The position numbers and the translations under genes were made by a program. From an uncultured Shewanella sp. (GTDB taxonomy: Bacteria; Pseudomonadota; Gammaproteobacteria; Enterobacterales; Shewanellaceae): a stretch of DNA of 64,000 nucleotides. The notes beneath the pieces are model-generated. The model saw only the letters and a program-made list of their open reading frames with translations. It did not search any database and was not told where the DNA came from. The DNA lies in contig NZ_CANMWS010000026.1 in the NCBI RefSeq assembly GCF_947501665.1, positions 1 through 64,000 on the forward strand, in the 5' to 3' direction. Shown here piece by piece: positions 1 to 8,819 of this stretch (its first letter is position 1; each line of letters begins with the position of its first letter).

Positions 1-75
1 CAAGAGATAAATAGAAAGTTAATACTCCAAGGTGTCGACTACCGACCGCATCTTGTTGAATTAAACATTGAATGA
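1..75 (+). CDS. 3' end of an unidentified protein-coding gene (partial)
   Basis: An open frame enters from the left edge and stops at TGA 73-75. The 24 visible residues end in VDYRPHLVELNIE. This is too little to identify a family. The gene would be read toward the tRNA-like gene that follows about 50 bases later. Confidence 0.35.
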   Translation, partial: QEINRKLILQGVDYRPHLVELNIE

Positions 76-125
76 AGTACTCTGTATAGAGTTTAAATTC
101 ACTTTCTAAAAAGACAAATGGTTTT

Positions 126-222
126 GCCCGAGTGGTGGGATCGGTAGGTACAAGGGATGTAAAATCCCTCGCACTTTTGCTATAAAGTGCGTGTGCCAGT
201 TCAAGCCTGGTCTCCGGTATCA
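126..222 (+). tRNA. tRNA-Leu(UAA)-like gene, degenerate
   Basis: The sequence folds as a class II tRNA. The acceptor 5' strand GCCCGAG (126-132) faces CTCCGGT (212-218) with one C:C mismatch. The anticodon stem is AGGGA/TCCCT, followed by a long variable arm with an 8-bp stem and a T arm GCCAG-TTCAAGC-CTGGT. Sequence around the anticodon and D arm is close to bacterial tRNA-Leu with anticodon UAA. Three things are odd. The anticodon loop reads TGTAAAA, so position 33, almost always U, is G. The acceptor stem has the mismatch. The 3' end reads TCA where CCA is normally encoded. It may be a decayed spare copy or a divergent functional tRNA. Confidence 0.7.
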
Positions 223-240
223 TTTCTCTAATCAAGAATA

Positions 241-270
241 TTAAAGCCCTGATACATGTCAGGGCTTTAA
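241..270. terminator. Bidirectional hairpin terminator
   Basis: A 12-bp perfect stem (TTAAAGCCCTGA with TCAGGGCTTTAA) closes a 6-base loop. It lies between the tRNA-like gene and the convergent lipoprotein gene, and its A/T-rich flanks suit termination in both directions. Confidence 0.75.
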
Positions 271-292
271 TATGTCTATTTTTAATTAATAG

Positions 293-1786
293 TTACTCTT
301 GAAAAAATATAAATTCTACATATCCCGCCAAAGCAGGATTAGTGCTAAAACCATTAAAATATTCACATGAGTCACTATTTACACTGGAGTAAAGGGCTTG
401 AGAATAACTTCCACCGCCTCCACCGCCAGAATAGCCCATGCCACCACCAGCGCCACCAGCACCACCAGCGCCATTGGCATAATGATCACCATAAGCACCA
501 GCACCATCTCCATTATGTAGTCTGGTTAGTACTTCGGATGTATACCACCCTGAAAAGGTATGGTCTCCAACTCCACCAAAACCAGATTTCCCCCAATAAA
601 CTGAATTTTCGGGAGCATGATTATTAACGCCTTCGATCGCTTGAGAAGACAAGAATACGCTATCACTACAATCAGAATTGTTAAACTCACCAGATATACC
701 GCCTCCTTTACCATACCAAGCATGGCCATTTGCACCGCCGCCATTGCTTCCTGCAGAAAAATTACATACACCTGAAATACTCGTTGATACGATTCCACCA
801 TCACCACCATGTCCACCGTTAATACCACTAGTCGCATCCACCCCATCTGCTCCGCCTCCAGCCATAATTAATATGTCATTGGCGTTAAATTCATAGGAGT
901 TATCTTGAATTGAGTCTATCTCATCTTGTGGATCTTTAATTAATATGGTTGTTGATGTATTATATCTTCCAAGGTAAACATAAAGTGTATCTGTCATATT
1001 ATGGAAATCAGAATATTTCAATACCGTTTGAGCCACTCCTCCGTATCCAGTAGTTCCACCTGTATTGTATATATTCTTTTTGAATGGCCTTGATTTAAAA
1101 TAAGAATTTCCATGAAAGCCGGCACTGCCAAAGGCTCGAATACAAACAAGTGAATTTTCATCAATGTTATCATTTACCACTTGGGCGGTACTGAATATTT
1201 CCTCAATAATTATCTCACTGTTTTGACAGTGGTTTTCAAAAGAATGGTAGTAATCAGTAGTGCAAGTTGCTAAGCTATTATCACTGGAAGTATTTTCACA
1301 AATAATGGCACAATTTTGATTATTGCCGACCCATAACTCATCCTCTTCATTAGTATGGCCATATATTACGCTGTTATCGGCTTCAAAGACTTTAATTGTT
1401 TCTGACTCATTATTGTTTTCTGTTAAATCGTTAGGCTGTAGGTAGTGTAACCGCATTTCAATATGGTGATCATTTACAGATGGTAGTGCGATTCTTTGAA
1501 TCTCTCTATAATCATCAACAATAATGGTTTCAACCACCTCATCAGTATCATTATCCTTGATGATATATTCTGTATAAAGATATTCATCTAAATCACCTTG
1601 TTCAGACTCACTTCCATGAATTAAGTATATTCGACCTATCGATGTTGGCTCTATGCTTAAGATTGCTGTTGTTTCTTCAAAAGTGTCAAAGCTATCGTTG
1701 TAGTCATCATCATTGCACCCTGCGGCTAATAATAGACTGGATGATATTAATGAAGCGTAAAAAATAAATCTTGATTTGAATGTCAT
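293..1786 (-). CDS. Glycine-rich surface lipoprotein
   Basis: The 497-residue protein begins with a lipoprotein signal peptide whose lipobox LAAGC puts the acylated Cys at residue 24, so it should be membrane-anchored, probably exported to the surface. Residues 25-300 are acidic with scattered cysteines. The C-terminal ~200 residues are glycine-rich, with runs such as GGAGGAGGG and GGGGGGSYSQ. That texture resembles the glycine-rich domain found in ALK/LTK receptors and many bacterial surface proteins. The start is supported by AAAGGA eight bases upstream of ATG 1786. It stands alone, convergent with the tRNA-like gene. The function is unknown; ligand binding or adhesion is a guess from the domain type. 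Confidence 0.7.
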   Translation of the reverse strand: MTFKSRFIFYASLISSSLLLAAGCNDDDYNDSFDTFEETTAILSIEPTSIGRIYLIHGSESEQGDLDEYLYTEYIIKDNDTDEVVETIIVDDYREIQRIALPSVNDHHIEMRLHYLQPNDLTENNNESETIKVFEADNSVIYGHTNEEDELWVGNNQNCAIICENTSSDNSLATCTTDYYHSFENHCQNSEIIIEEIFSTAQVVNDNIDENSLVCIRAFGSAGFHGNSYFKSRPFKKNIYNTGGTTGYGGVAQTVLKYSDFHNMTDTLYVYLGRYNTSTTILIKDPQDEIDSIQDNSYEFNANDILIMAGGGADGVDATSGINGGHGGDGGIVSTSISGVCNFSAGSNGGGANGHAWYGKGGGISGEFNNSDCSDSVFLSSQAIEGVNNHAPENSVYWGKSGFGGVGDHTFSGWYTSEVLTRLHNGDGAGAYGDHYANGAGGAGGAGGGMGYSGGGGGGSYSQALYSSVNSDSCEYFNGFSTNPALAGYVEFIFFQE

Positions 1787-2281
1787 AACTATTTCCTTTT
1801 GTCATATCCCTAAGATTACTCCCACTTGTATTTTAGTTGATAATAACCACAATATTTATCGTTTGTTGCTTTTGTGAGAGGGGAATAGTCGTATAAATGG
1901 TTGTAATTTATTCATCGTTCTATCCTGTCAACGACATTGTTAAGAAAGCGGGGGGCATGGGATATTTATCGATATGTAAGCCGTATTACTAGCTCTCGAA
2001 CAATAAAATGTTCGCTTAAAAATTAATTTATGTTTGGGAGAATATCTCGGTATTTGTGGTAAAGAATGTTTGGATAAGGGATAAATTACACTGACATGCT
2101 GAGTGTCTATGTTTTTAGCGATAAAGTTTTTAGTGACTAAGGTTTTAGTGCGTTAGCTTGCTTCTTTCTAGCAATAACGATGTTGGTAATATCGTATAAA
2201 TGAACAAGGCTCTCATAATGATTGATATCAACGAATTTGTTATAATGTCAATATTTACAATACTATGGGAAGTGATGTTAA
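1787..2281. other. Intergenic region without a visible gene
   Basis: About 500 AT-rich bases separate the divergent lipoprotein and cupin genes. I see stop codons in all frames and no convincing hairpin, tRNA or repeat. It presumably holds both promoters. Confidence 0.5.
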
Positions 2282-2668
2282 ATGAAAACCACAATACTAG
2301 CTGATGTACCAGAGACACAATCGCCTGCGGGTGCTGATGTTCGTTTTATGATGGAAGGCCAATCGGGAGGGATGATCCATTGAACCTTACCTCCCTTTCA
2401 AATCAATAAGGCGGTTGTTCATGCCACTGTTGATGAATTTTGGTATGTGCTTAAAGGACAGGGAGAAATATGGCGTAATAATGGCTTAAAAAGCAAGGTG
2501 ACAAAACTTGTCGCCGGTACGGCAATTGATATTGCATCTGGCACTGTGTTTCAATATCGTAATATTGCTAATGAAGAGCTAACGTTTCTTTGTATTACGA
2601 TGCCATCATGGCCTAACGATACAGAAGCAAGCTATGTTGACAATGGAAAATGGATCCCCACTGTTTAG
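2282..2668 (+). pseudogene. Small cupin-domain protein interrupted by an in-frame TGA
   Basis: Reading from ATG 2282 gives a 128-codon single-domain cupin with TGA at 2381-2383, codon 34. The frame stays open and cupin-like on both sides. Before the stop it reads GADVRFMMEGQSGGMIH. After it come TLPPFQINKAVVHATVDEFWYV and a second half containing GQGEIW and PSWPND. Related small cupins usually have Cys or Phe at the stopped position, so one base change (TGC/TGT to TGA) explains the break. An internal ATG at 2447 would give a 73-residue fragment lacking the first cupin strands. Most likely a recent nonsense pseudogene. Selenocysteine is not supported because no SECIS-like stem is evident after the TGA. 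Confidence 0.7.
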
Positions 2669-2698
2669 CTCCTTGTTAAGGAAAATAGACATATTTTA

Positions 2699-2983
2699 TT
2701 ATTGATTTTTTGTTGGATGAATAACTAAGTGTAAATGAGCTTTAGGTGAGATATTGATTGAGGACGTTTTTCTTTCTTGGAGCTTAGGTACAGTGTTTCT
2801 CTTTAGTACAGTTGGGACCTTTGTTGCAGAACGGCAGAATTTATCTAAGTATTGTACAACGTAAGGAGGCGCTTGTAGAGGCATGCAATCCGATCCGGCT
2901 TTTTTATTATCTGTGATAGTGAATTGCTTAAGCTGACGTTTTTTTAGTGTTGAATTGAAGTTGGGAGTTATTTTTTTAGTCAT
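2699..2983 (-). CDS. Small basic protein of unknown function
   Basis: The 94-residue product is not recognised. It starts MTKKITPNFNSTLKKRQLKQ, is rich in Lys/Arg, has two Cys (residues ~33 and ~50), and lacks a signal peptide or membrane segment. An AAGGA lies about eight bases before ATG 2983, which favours a real gene. Its 3' end lies about 30 bases from the broken cupin gene, with which it is convergent. Chance ORF remains possible. Confidence 0.4.
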   Translation of the reverse strand: MTKKITPNFNSTLKKRQLKQFTITDNKKAGSDCMPLQAPPYVVQYLDKFCRSATKVPTVLKRNTVPKLQERKTSSINISPKAHLHLVIHPTKNQ

Positions 2984-3376
2984 AACTTAAATCCTTATAA
3001 TCTATTTAAATAATACTATTAACTGTTATTAATATTATTGTTATATGTTTCATTACTTAGAGTATATTAAATTTTCAAATAAAGCTATTTATTTAAGGTG
3101 CCACCGAAGATGTTGTAAATAGAAAGGGTTTAAAGTGAATTGGTATTTCATGTTTGTAAATTAATGTATATACATATTTACCTAAGGTCATAATATGTGA
3201 ATTTTAATTTTTTTTGTTGATTTTTTTATTATATCTTTCTGTTGATAAATACGTGGTTTTAAATAACATGATCTCTTTTATATAGTTTTTTATGTGTCAT
3301 TACTTTAATGTATAGATGGTTTTTGTTTTTCGCTATTGAAAATTTCTTATTATCACTTAATTAATAGTGATATAAC
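2984..3376. other. Very AT-rich intergenic region
   Basis: Nearly 400 bases dominated by T-runs separate the small gene from eptA. It contains no visible gene. Such AT-rich stretches upstream of envelope-modification genes commonly hold regulated promoters, but I cannot point to a specific site. Confidence 0.4.
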
Positions 3377-5029
3377 ATGATTAATTTACTGTTTGGTGGT
3401 GTAGTTTTGCCTAATAAAATCAAGTGTATTTCTTCAAATAAGTTTGTCTTGCTATTGTCTCTTTATTATTTACTTGTCTTTAATATTCCTTTTTTTTATA
3501 TGGTGAGGCGGGGACTTGAAGCTCAAAGTGATGTCAATGGACTATTTGTTTTTTCTATTCCTATTTTATTATTTTTGTTATTTTATTTTTTATTTACGAT
3601 TTTCTCTGTAAAATATGTTGTTAAACCCTTTTTTATTGTTTTGACACTGTTATCTTCTTTAGTTTTTTACTCAAGTATGAAATATGGAGTTATATTTGAT
3701 AGTAATATGATCCAAAATATTGCAGAGACTACTCAGTCTGAAGCGCTGTCTTATTTTAATGTGAGTGCGATATTTTATTTTTTATTGACTGGAGTGCTTC
3801 CTTGTTTGTTGATTTATAAAGTCAATATTACTTATCATTCTTTTTTTAAAACACTCATTGTTAAGCTATCAAGCTTGGTGGTTTCTTTCGTGGCCATTGT
3901 TATTATTTTAGGCTGTTTTTATCAAAACTATGCAGCTTTTGGACGGAATAATGATAATTTAAAGCGATTGATTATTCCTTCTTATGTCGTTGGTTCTCTC
4001 GTTAAGTATATTGATAATCGCTATTTTACAAAGCCAATTCCCTATCAGACACTGGGTACAGATGCTGTTGTGGTGAATGCAAAAGAAAAAAAACCTAATG
4101 TGATTGTAATGGTCCTTGGTGAGACAGCAAGAGCAAAAAATGATGCTTATTTTGGATATGATAGAGTAACAAATGCTTTTACAAAAGAATTTAATTTACT
4201 GGCTTTTCAAAATACTCGCTCCTGTGGAACGGCGACGGCAATATCGGTCCCTTGTATGTTTTCTCATCTTAATCGTACTGATTATAATTTGGCAAAGGCC
4301 CAGAGCCAAGATACTATTTTAGATGTGTTATCTTATGCTGACATTGATGTTCAATGGTTTGACAATGACAGTGGTTGTAAAGGTGTGTGTAATAAAGTAA
4401 AGCATAAAATGATCACTCGTCAGGACTTTCCGAAAGCATGTACAACAGCATCTTGTTTTGATGAGGCTTTATTAGCGCCTTTGAGTCAGGCGTTATTGGA
4501 AGTAAAACAGCAAAATACTCTGATTGTTTTACATCTTATGGGATCACATGGACCGACCTATTATTTGCGGTATCCTGAACGTTTTAGACAGTTTATTCCA
4601 GATTGTCAAAGAAGTGATATTCAAAATTGTAGCCAACAAGAATTAACCAATACTTATGATAATACGCTACTTTATACCGATTATATTCTTTCAAAAGTGA
4701 TTCAAGAATTAGATAAATACCGTTCAGATTTTGATACTGGCATGATCTACATGTCAGATCATGGCGAATCTTTAGGTGAAAAAGGGTTATATTTGCACGG
4801 CGCTCCATACAGTATTGCGCCTGATGAGCAAACACATATTCCTTTTTTATCTTGGTTTTCTGATACATTTTATCAGCAAAATGGCTTAGATAAATCTTGT
4901 CTTCAAGATGTAGCTAAAAAAGGAGGATTCTCCCATGATAATGTGTTTGATAGCCTGTTGGGGATATTTAATGTTAAGACGAAAGAATATCATGCTAAAC
5001 AAGATATTTTTAGTCAATGTAGAGCATAA
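3377..5029 (+). CDS. eptA: Lipid A phosphoethanolamine transferase, EptA/MCR family
   Basis: The enzyme moves phosphoethanolamine from phosphatidylethanolamine to lipid A at the periplasmic face of the inner membrane, which lowers envelope negative charge. The 550-residue protein has about five N-terminal membrane helices (residues 20-190) and then a sulfatase-fold periplasmic domain. The catalytic motif GETARA places the nucleophile at Thr250. The zinc-binding motif SDHGESLGEKGLYLHG lies near residues 455-475, and several Cys pairs match the disulfides of this family. Length is normal for EptA (~545). Upstream Shine-Dalgarno is weak. No PmrAB-type two-component genes are adjacent. It is convergent with the export operon. 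Confidence 0.9.
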   Translation: MINLLFGGVVLPNKIKCISSNKFVLLLSLYYLLVFNIPFFYMVRRGLEAQSDVNGLFVFSIPILLFLLFYFLFTIFSVKYVVKPFFIVLTLLSSLVFYSSMKYGVIFDSNMIQNIAETTQSEALSYFNVSAIFYFLLTGVLPCLLIYKVNITYHSFFKTLIVKLSSLVVSFVAIVIILGCFYQNYAAFGRNNDNLKRLIIPSYVVGSLVKYIDNRYFTKPIPYQTLGTDAVVVNAKEKKPNVIVMVLGETARAKNDAYFGYDRVTNAFTKEFNLLAFQNTRSCGTATAISVPCMFSHLNRTDYNLAKAQSQDTILDVLSYADIDVQWFDNDSGCKGVCNKVKHKMITRQDFPKACTTASCFDEALLAPLSQALLEVKQQNTLIVLHLMGSHGPTYYLRYPERFRQFIPDCQRSDIQNCSQQELTNTYDNTLLYTDYILSKVIQELDKYRSDFDTGMIYMSDHGESLGEKGLYLHGAPYSIAPDEQTHIPFLSWFSDTFYQQNGLDKSCLQDVAKKGGFSHDNVFDSLLGIFNVKTKEYHAKQDIFSQCRA

Positions 5030-5080
5030 TTCTCTCTATTCTGGCCGGTTATTGTGATGTGGCTGGGAATAGAGGGAATT
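5028..5080. terminator. Hairpin between convergent eptA and exporter operon
   Basis: A 14-bp stem with one G-T wobble (5028-5041 with 5067-5080) spans the short gap between the two stop codons. The loop is about 25 bases with some inner pairing. Position and symmetry suggest a shared terminator. Confidence 0.5.
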
Positions 5081-7220
5081 AGGCGTTCATACTTTGTATG
5101 ACCTTGTCTGGAAAACCAAAGTATTGCTGATTACCGTCGGCATCGAGTAATAAACAATTATTCGATGCTGCAATAAAATGTTGACTATTAGTTGTATAAA
5201 TAACCGTTGACTGGGCGAGTTTATCTGTTAAGAGTTTATCAATATAAGGTGCGTGCTCTTGCTCTACGCCGCAGAAAGGCTCATCAATGATAATGACTTG
5301 AGCATCACATGGACCTAAGCCTAACGCCAGTCTAATGGCTTGTAAGTGGCTACTGGATAATTGTTGAAGAAAGACATTATCCAGTATAGTGTCGAGCCCT
5401 TTAGGTAAGCATTGATTAAGATCTAAAATATTAAGAATATCATGCATTTGTTTTTCAGTGATCATGCCATTATGTAAAATAAAATTTGATGCAATACTGC
5501 CTTCAAATAGTCTTAAATCAAACGGCACATAATTGATGGCTTTTCTATATCGATAATTATTAAATTGTTTTATGTTATATCCATCCATATAAACAACGCC
5601 CTGATACTTATCTTCTAAACCCGCAAGAATAGAGAGTAATGTTGTTTTTCCTGAGCCCGAAGGTCCTGTAATTGCAACATTATCACCTATGGAAAATTTA
5701 AAACCCAAATTAGTGAGTCCTTTAGCGGCATGTAAATGTCGATGAGTTAACCCACTCGCGATTATTTCACCATCAAATGTACGAATAGGAGGGCTTTTTT
5801 CGAGGAAGGTTTGGTCATCATCAAGTGACATTAAGGCATTGATTTGTCTTGCTGAAGCTTGTATAGACTTGAATTTTACAATGGCGTTATAAATCCCCAT
5901 GATAGGACTGAGTGCTTTCCAGACTAAGATCACGATAGCCAGCATAGCCCCTGCATCTGATGTACCGTTCATCACACCTAACACTGCAGTAACAATACTG
6001 GCTGTGCCTATTGTTTGTATAAGGGCTTGACCCATGCTTTGTATTTTACTGTTTGTTATAGAGACACTCTCTCCATCTTCTAAACTTTGTGAATGTGCCG
6101 CAGAAAAGCGAGATTGTATAATCCTTAATAAAGGGAGCCCTTGCATGCTACCTATACCCCTTAATAATTCATTCCATTGGTAAGAAACCATTGTATTTGC
6201 CCGTGAATTTTTTGAAGTCGCATGGATGTAGATATAACGAGCATAAATACAAAATAACAGCATAACGACGATACCAATTAAAACGGTTAATGCTGCTGCA
6301 CCGGATAAAATAGTAATGGCCAAAATAAATACAATAATGAAGGGCATATCAAAGTAGCTTAAGGTTGACTCTGCAGTGACCAGTTTTCGAAATTGATCGA
6401 TATCTCTTAATCGGGACAATTGGCTGGATACCCCTGCCGATGATGTCATTGAATAGGGAAGCCAAAGTAATTTTCCGACAACATTTTTTGAAATATGAAT
6501 AGCGAGATCTTTTCCGGATGTTGTGAGTATATTCATTCGCATACGCTTGAAAAAAAACTCGGCTATTGCTAACAAAATAGCAAAACTGCCTAACCAATAT
6601 AATGTGCTTATTGAATCTGAGGTCAGTGCAAAACTATAAACACTCATGATGAAGAAAGGTTGGAGTGCGCCTAAGATATTAACAATTAAGCTTAAAACAA
6701 TAAGACTTTTAAATTCACTATTGTACCGATGAAAAGCATATTTAATCCAGTTTGATTTGTCTTGTGATTCAGGAGAGGGCTCTCGAAAAATCTTTGAATA
6801 TTCTGAAACAATGCAGACGGTACAAGGAATAGCGTCTAAAGGGTGTTTTACTAAAATATTATTATTATAATCAAATAAATATGCAGTTTCATTTTCAATG
6901 TTAATTAGAATACCAGAAATATTTTGACATGCAACAAAAGCGGGACAAGTGATATTATTGAGATCTTTCATATGTTTGAGCTGAGTAATATTACATTGAT
7001 ACCCTAAACGGATCAGTGTGCTTTTAAATGACTCAATATCATTGTGCTCAGGAATAAAGGCATCTGAGAGGATGTCTGGCGTACCTTCCCATTGCAATGA
7101 GATTAAACTTAATGCAATGCCTTTTATGAGTGGTGAACGATGATATCTCGCACACATTTTAGATGCTTCAAAATCATTAAGTCTTTGTTCTATATCTCCA
7201 AAATCGATAAGAATACTCAT
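5079..7220 (-). CDS. Type I secretion ABC transporter with C39-like domain, LapB-type
   Basis: Inner-membrane exporter subunit. ATG 7220 is chosen because AAGGA sits about eight bases upstream and the codon falls one base after the preceding gene's stop. This gives 713 residues. Residues 1-140 resemble the non-proteolytic C39-like domain of large type I exporters, without a catalytic Cys motif. Residues 160-450 carry about five membrane helices. The nucleotide-binding domain has Walker A GPSGSGKT (519-526) and Walker B IIIDEP (643-648). The signature is degraded (LSSSHLQ, 621-627, instead of LSGGQ) and the switch His is missing (TTNS at 676-679). It should therefore need a partner, presumably the adjacent subunit. 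Last gene of the operon diverging from the adhesin. Confidence 0.85.
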   Translation of the reverse strand: MSILIDFGDIEQRLNDFEASKMCARYHRSPLIKGIALSLISLQWEGTPDILSDAFIPEHNDIESFKSTLIRLGYQCNITQLKHMKDLNNITCPAFVACQNISGILINIENETAYLFDYNNNILVKHPLDAIPCTVCIVSEYSKIFREPSPESQDKSNWIKYAFHRYNSEFKSLIVLSLIVNILGALQPFFIMSVYSFALTSDSISTLYWLGSFAILLAIAEFFFKRMRMNILTTSGKDLAIHISKNVVGKLLWLPYSMTSSAGVSSQLSRLRDIDQFRKLVTAESTLSYFDMPFIIVFILAITILSGAAALTVLIGIVVMLLFCIYARYIYIHATSKNSRANTMVSYQWNELLRGIGSMQGLPLLRIIQSRFSAAHSQSLEDGESVSITNSKIQSMGQALIQTIGTASIVTAVLGVMNGTSDAGAMLAIVILVWKALSPIMGIYNAIVKFKSIQASARQINALMSLDDDQTFLEKSPPIRTFDGEIIASGLTHRHLHAAKGLTNLGFKFSIGDNVAITGPSGSGKTTLLSILAGLEDKYQGVVYMDGYNIKQFNNYRYRKAINYVPFDLRLFEGSIASNFILHNGMITEKQMHDILNILDLNQCLPKGLDTILDNVFLQQLSSSHLQAIRLALGLGPCDAQVIIIDEPFCGVEQEHAPYIDKLLTDKLAQSTVIYTTNSQHFIAASNNCLLLDADGNQQYFGFPDKVIQSMNA

Positions 7221-7221
7221 A

Positions 7222-8805
7222 TTAATATCCTTGTTTAATATGAATGTATTGAGTTGATGGATCTTGATAACTGAATTTATTTGAAATAATGATAACAATA
7301 AGATTACTTTTTTTGGATAATACTGTTGAAACCAGCATTTTCTCAAATATTTCATCATGGATCATATCAATATCATCCAATATAACAATGGATTTATGAC
7401 TGAGTAATGCTCGAATGATGAGAAGGCAATAGTTGACTTTTCTAGAGAAGGGATGTTGTTGATGCCCTGTTATTTGAGTATAAAATCCATCTTTGAGTGC
7501 ATCGATTTCACTTTTTATATTTAAGTTTTCACATAAAGTGAAAGCTGCATCATTAAGATGATTCCTAAAGCAGGTTAAATTATCAATGATGCTACCCTCT
7601 ATGAGAGCACTATGAGTATCAATTTTTATTGATTTGCTTTTCCAAGTGTCATAATCGAGTGATGATAATGATTTATCATCAATGGTGATTTGAATATTGT
7701 TATCGTCTCTTTCCATTGTTAAACATTGTGCGATATAGGATTTCCCTGCATCTGCAGAACCATGTAGTACATACAGTTGCCCTTTGGTGAGAACTAAAGA
7801 CGGATTATTATTTAACATTACTGATATATGATTAATCGTAAAATCTTTTATGTTGATGTTTTTTTCGTTTTGAAGATAGAAAAGCGTGCTTATTCTGGCA
7901 ATATTGAGCTTATTCACTTTCCACTTACTTAGTGTCCGCATAACTTGTTGATATGGAGAAAAATACCGATTAGTTAATAGGATAATGGCGGCCATCACTC
8001 CTTGACTGATTTCTTGAGCAATAACCGATAAGGCGAGCATGACGACAACAGCAGCAATGGAAAGTTGTTGTATAAAAGAAAGAATAAGGCCTAATAATGA
8101 ATCTAACTTTTCAAAAGAAATGCTGTGCTCTTCTCTATCATTGATCATAACATTCATTAGGCTCTCAATACGATACTCCATTGTTCTGCTTTTGATATCA
8201 AGGGGACTTGAAACAATTTCGATAATTTTTGAATTTGTTTTTCCTTCAATATCAGAGCGTTTTTCTAATACTGTTACTTTCTTAGAGGATATGATGACTG
8301 AAGAGATAATAAGGATTAATGAGGAGAGTAATATGATCACTCCAGAACCAACATTGATAATACCAATGATTAGAACAGTTATAATACTCGTGAGTGAATT
8401 AATAATGGCTTTAACGGACTCGCCTCCGAAAAAACTTTTTAATTCAGGTATGATAGCAATTCTTTCTAAGTACTCTCCTGGTGAATACTGAGTATATTTT
8501 GAGGAACTAGAATAGCAAATATCTTTAAATATTTTATTGGTTAGATCATTATCGAAATGTTTCATTACTAGTGAGGTGATCATTTCTTCTTTATTTTTTA
8601 AATAATAATCAAAATAGATGGCACTAATGATAATAAACGACAATAAAAATAAGGAGTCTTTGGATTGATTGGGTAAGATCCTATCAAAAATAATGAGTAT
8701 AGAAAATGGAAGGACTAAGCCCAAAAGTGTTGTTATTATGGTTGATACGAATAAATAAAGTTTATCTGCTTTGCTTATTTTTCGAGTAAACCGCTCTGTT
8801 TTCAT
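7222..8805 (-). CDS. Degenerate ABC exporter subunit, partner of the adjacent LapB-type protein
   Basis: A 527-residue membrane-plus-ATPase half transporter without a C39-like domain. Membrane helices fall at about 17-62, 133-175 and 235-280. The nucleotide-binding domain keeps a Walker A (GSADAGKS, 349-356). The catalytic Glu after Walker B is Asp (ILDDID, Asp477-Asp478), the LSGGQ signature is absent (HQQHPFSRK at 448-456), and no switch His is visible. It ends one base before the next ABC gene, so the two are almost certainly translated together. Two unlike ABC subunits in one type I system have precedent in RtxB/RtxE of the Vibrio cholerae MARTX exporter. Here I infer an asymmetric heterodimer; direct evidence is only adjacency and complementary defects. 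Confidence 0.75.
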   Translation of the reverse strand: MKTERFTRKISKADKLYLFVSTIITTLLGLVLPFSILIIFDRILPNQSKDSLFLLSFIIISAIYFDYYLKNKEEMITSLVMKHFDNDLTNKIFKDICYSSSSKYTQYSPGEYLERIAIIPELKSFFGGESVKAIINSLTSIITVLIIGIINVGSGVIILLSSLILIISSVIISSKKVTVLEKRSDIEGKTNSKIIEIVSSPLDIKSRTMEYRIESLMNVMINDREEHSISFEKLDSLLGLILSFIQQLSIAAVVVMLALSVIAQEISQGVMAAIILLTNRYFSPYQQVMRTLSKWKVNKLNIARISTLFYLQNEKNINIKDFTINHISVMLNNNPSLVLTKGQLYVLHGSADAGKSYIAQCLTMERDDNNIQITIDDKSLSSLDYDTWKSKSIKIDTHSALIEGSIIDNLTCFRNHLNDAAFTLCENLNIKSEIDALKDGFYTQITGHQQHPFSRKVNYCLLIIRALLSHKSIVILDDIDMIHDEIFEKMLVSTVLSKKSNLIVIIISNKFSYQDPSTQYIHIKQGY

Positions 8806-8819
8806 GTTTATCTCTTTAT

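Noticed and set aside
367-896. Plus-strand and alternate-frame ORFs opposite the glycine-rich lipoprotein
   Set aside because: Low-complexity His/Pro products that are the complement of Gly codon runs.
2381-2383. Selenocysteine at the cupin TGA
   Set aside because: No SECIS-like stem-loop is evident after the TGA and no sel genes are in view; a nonsense mutation is simpler.
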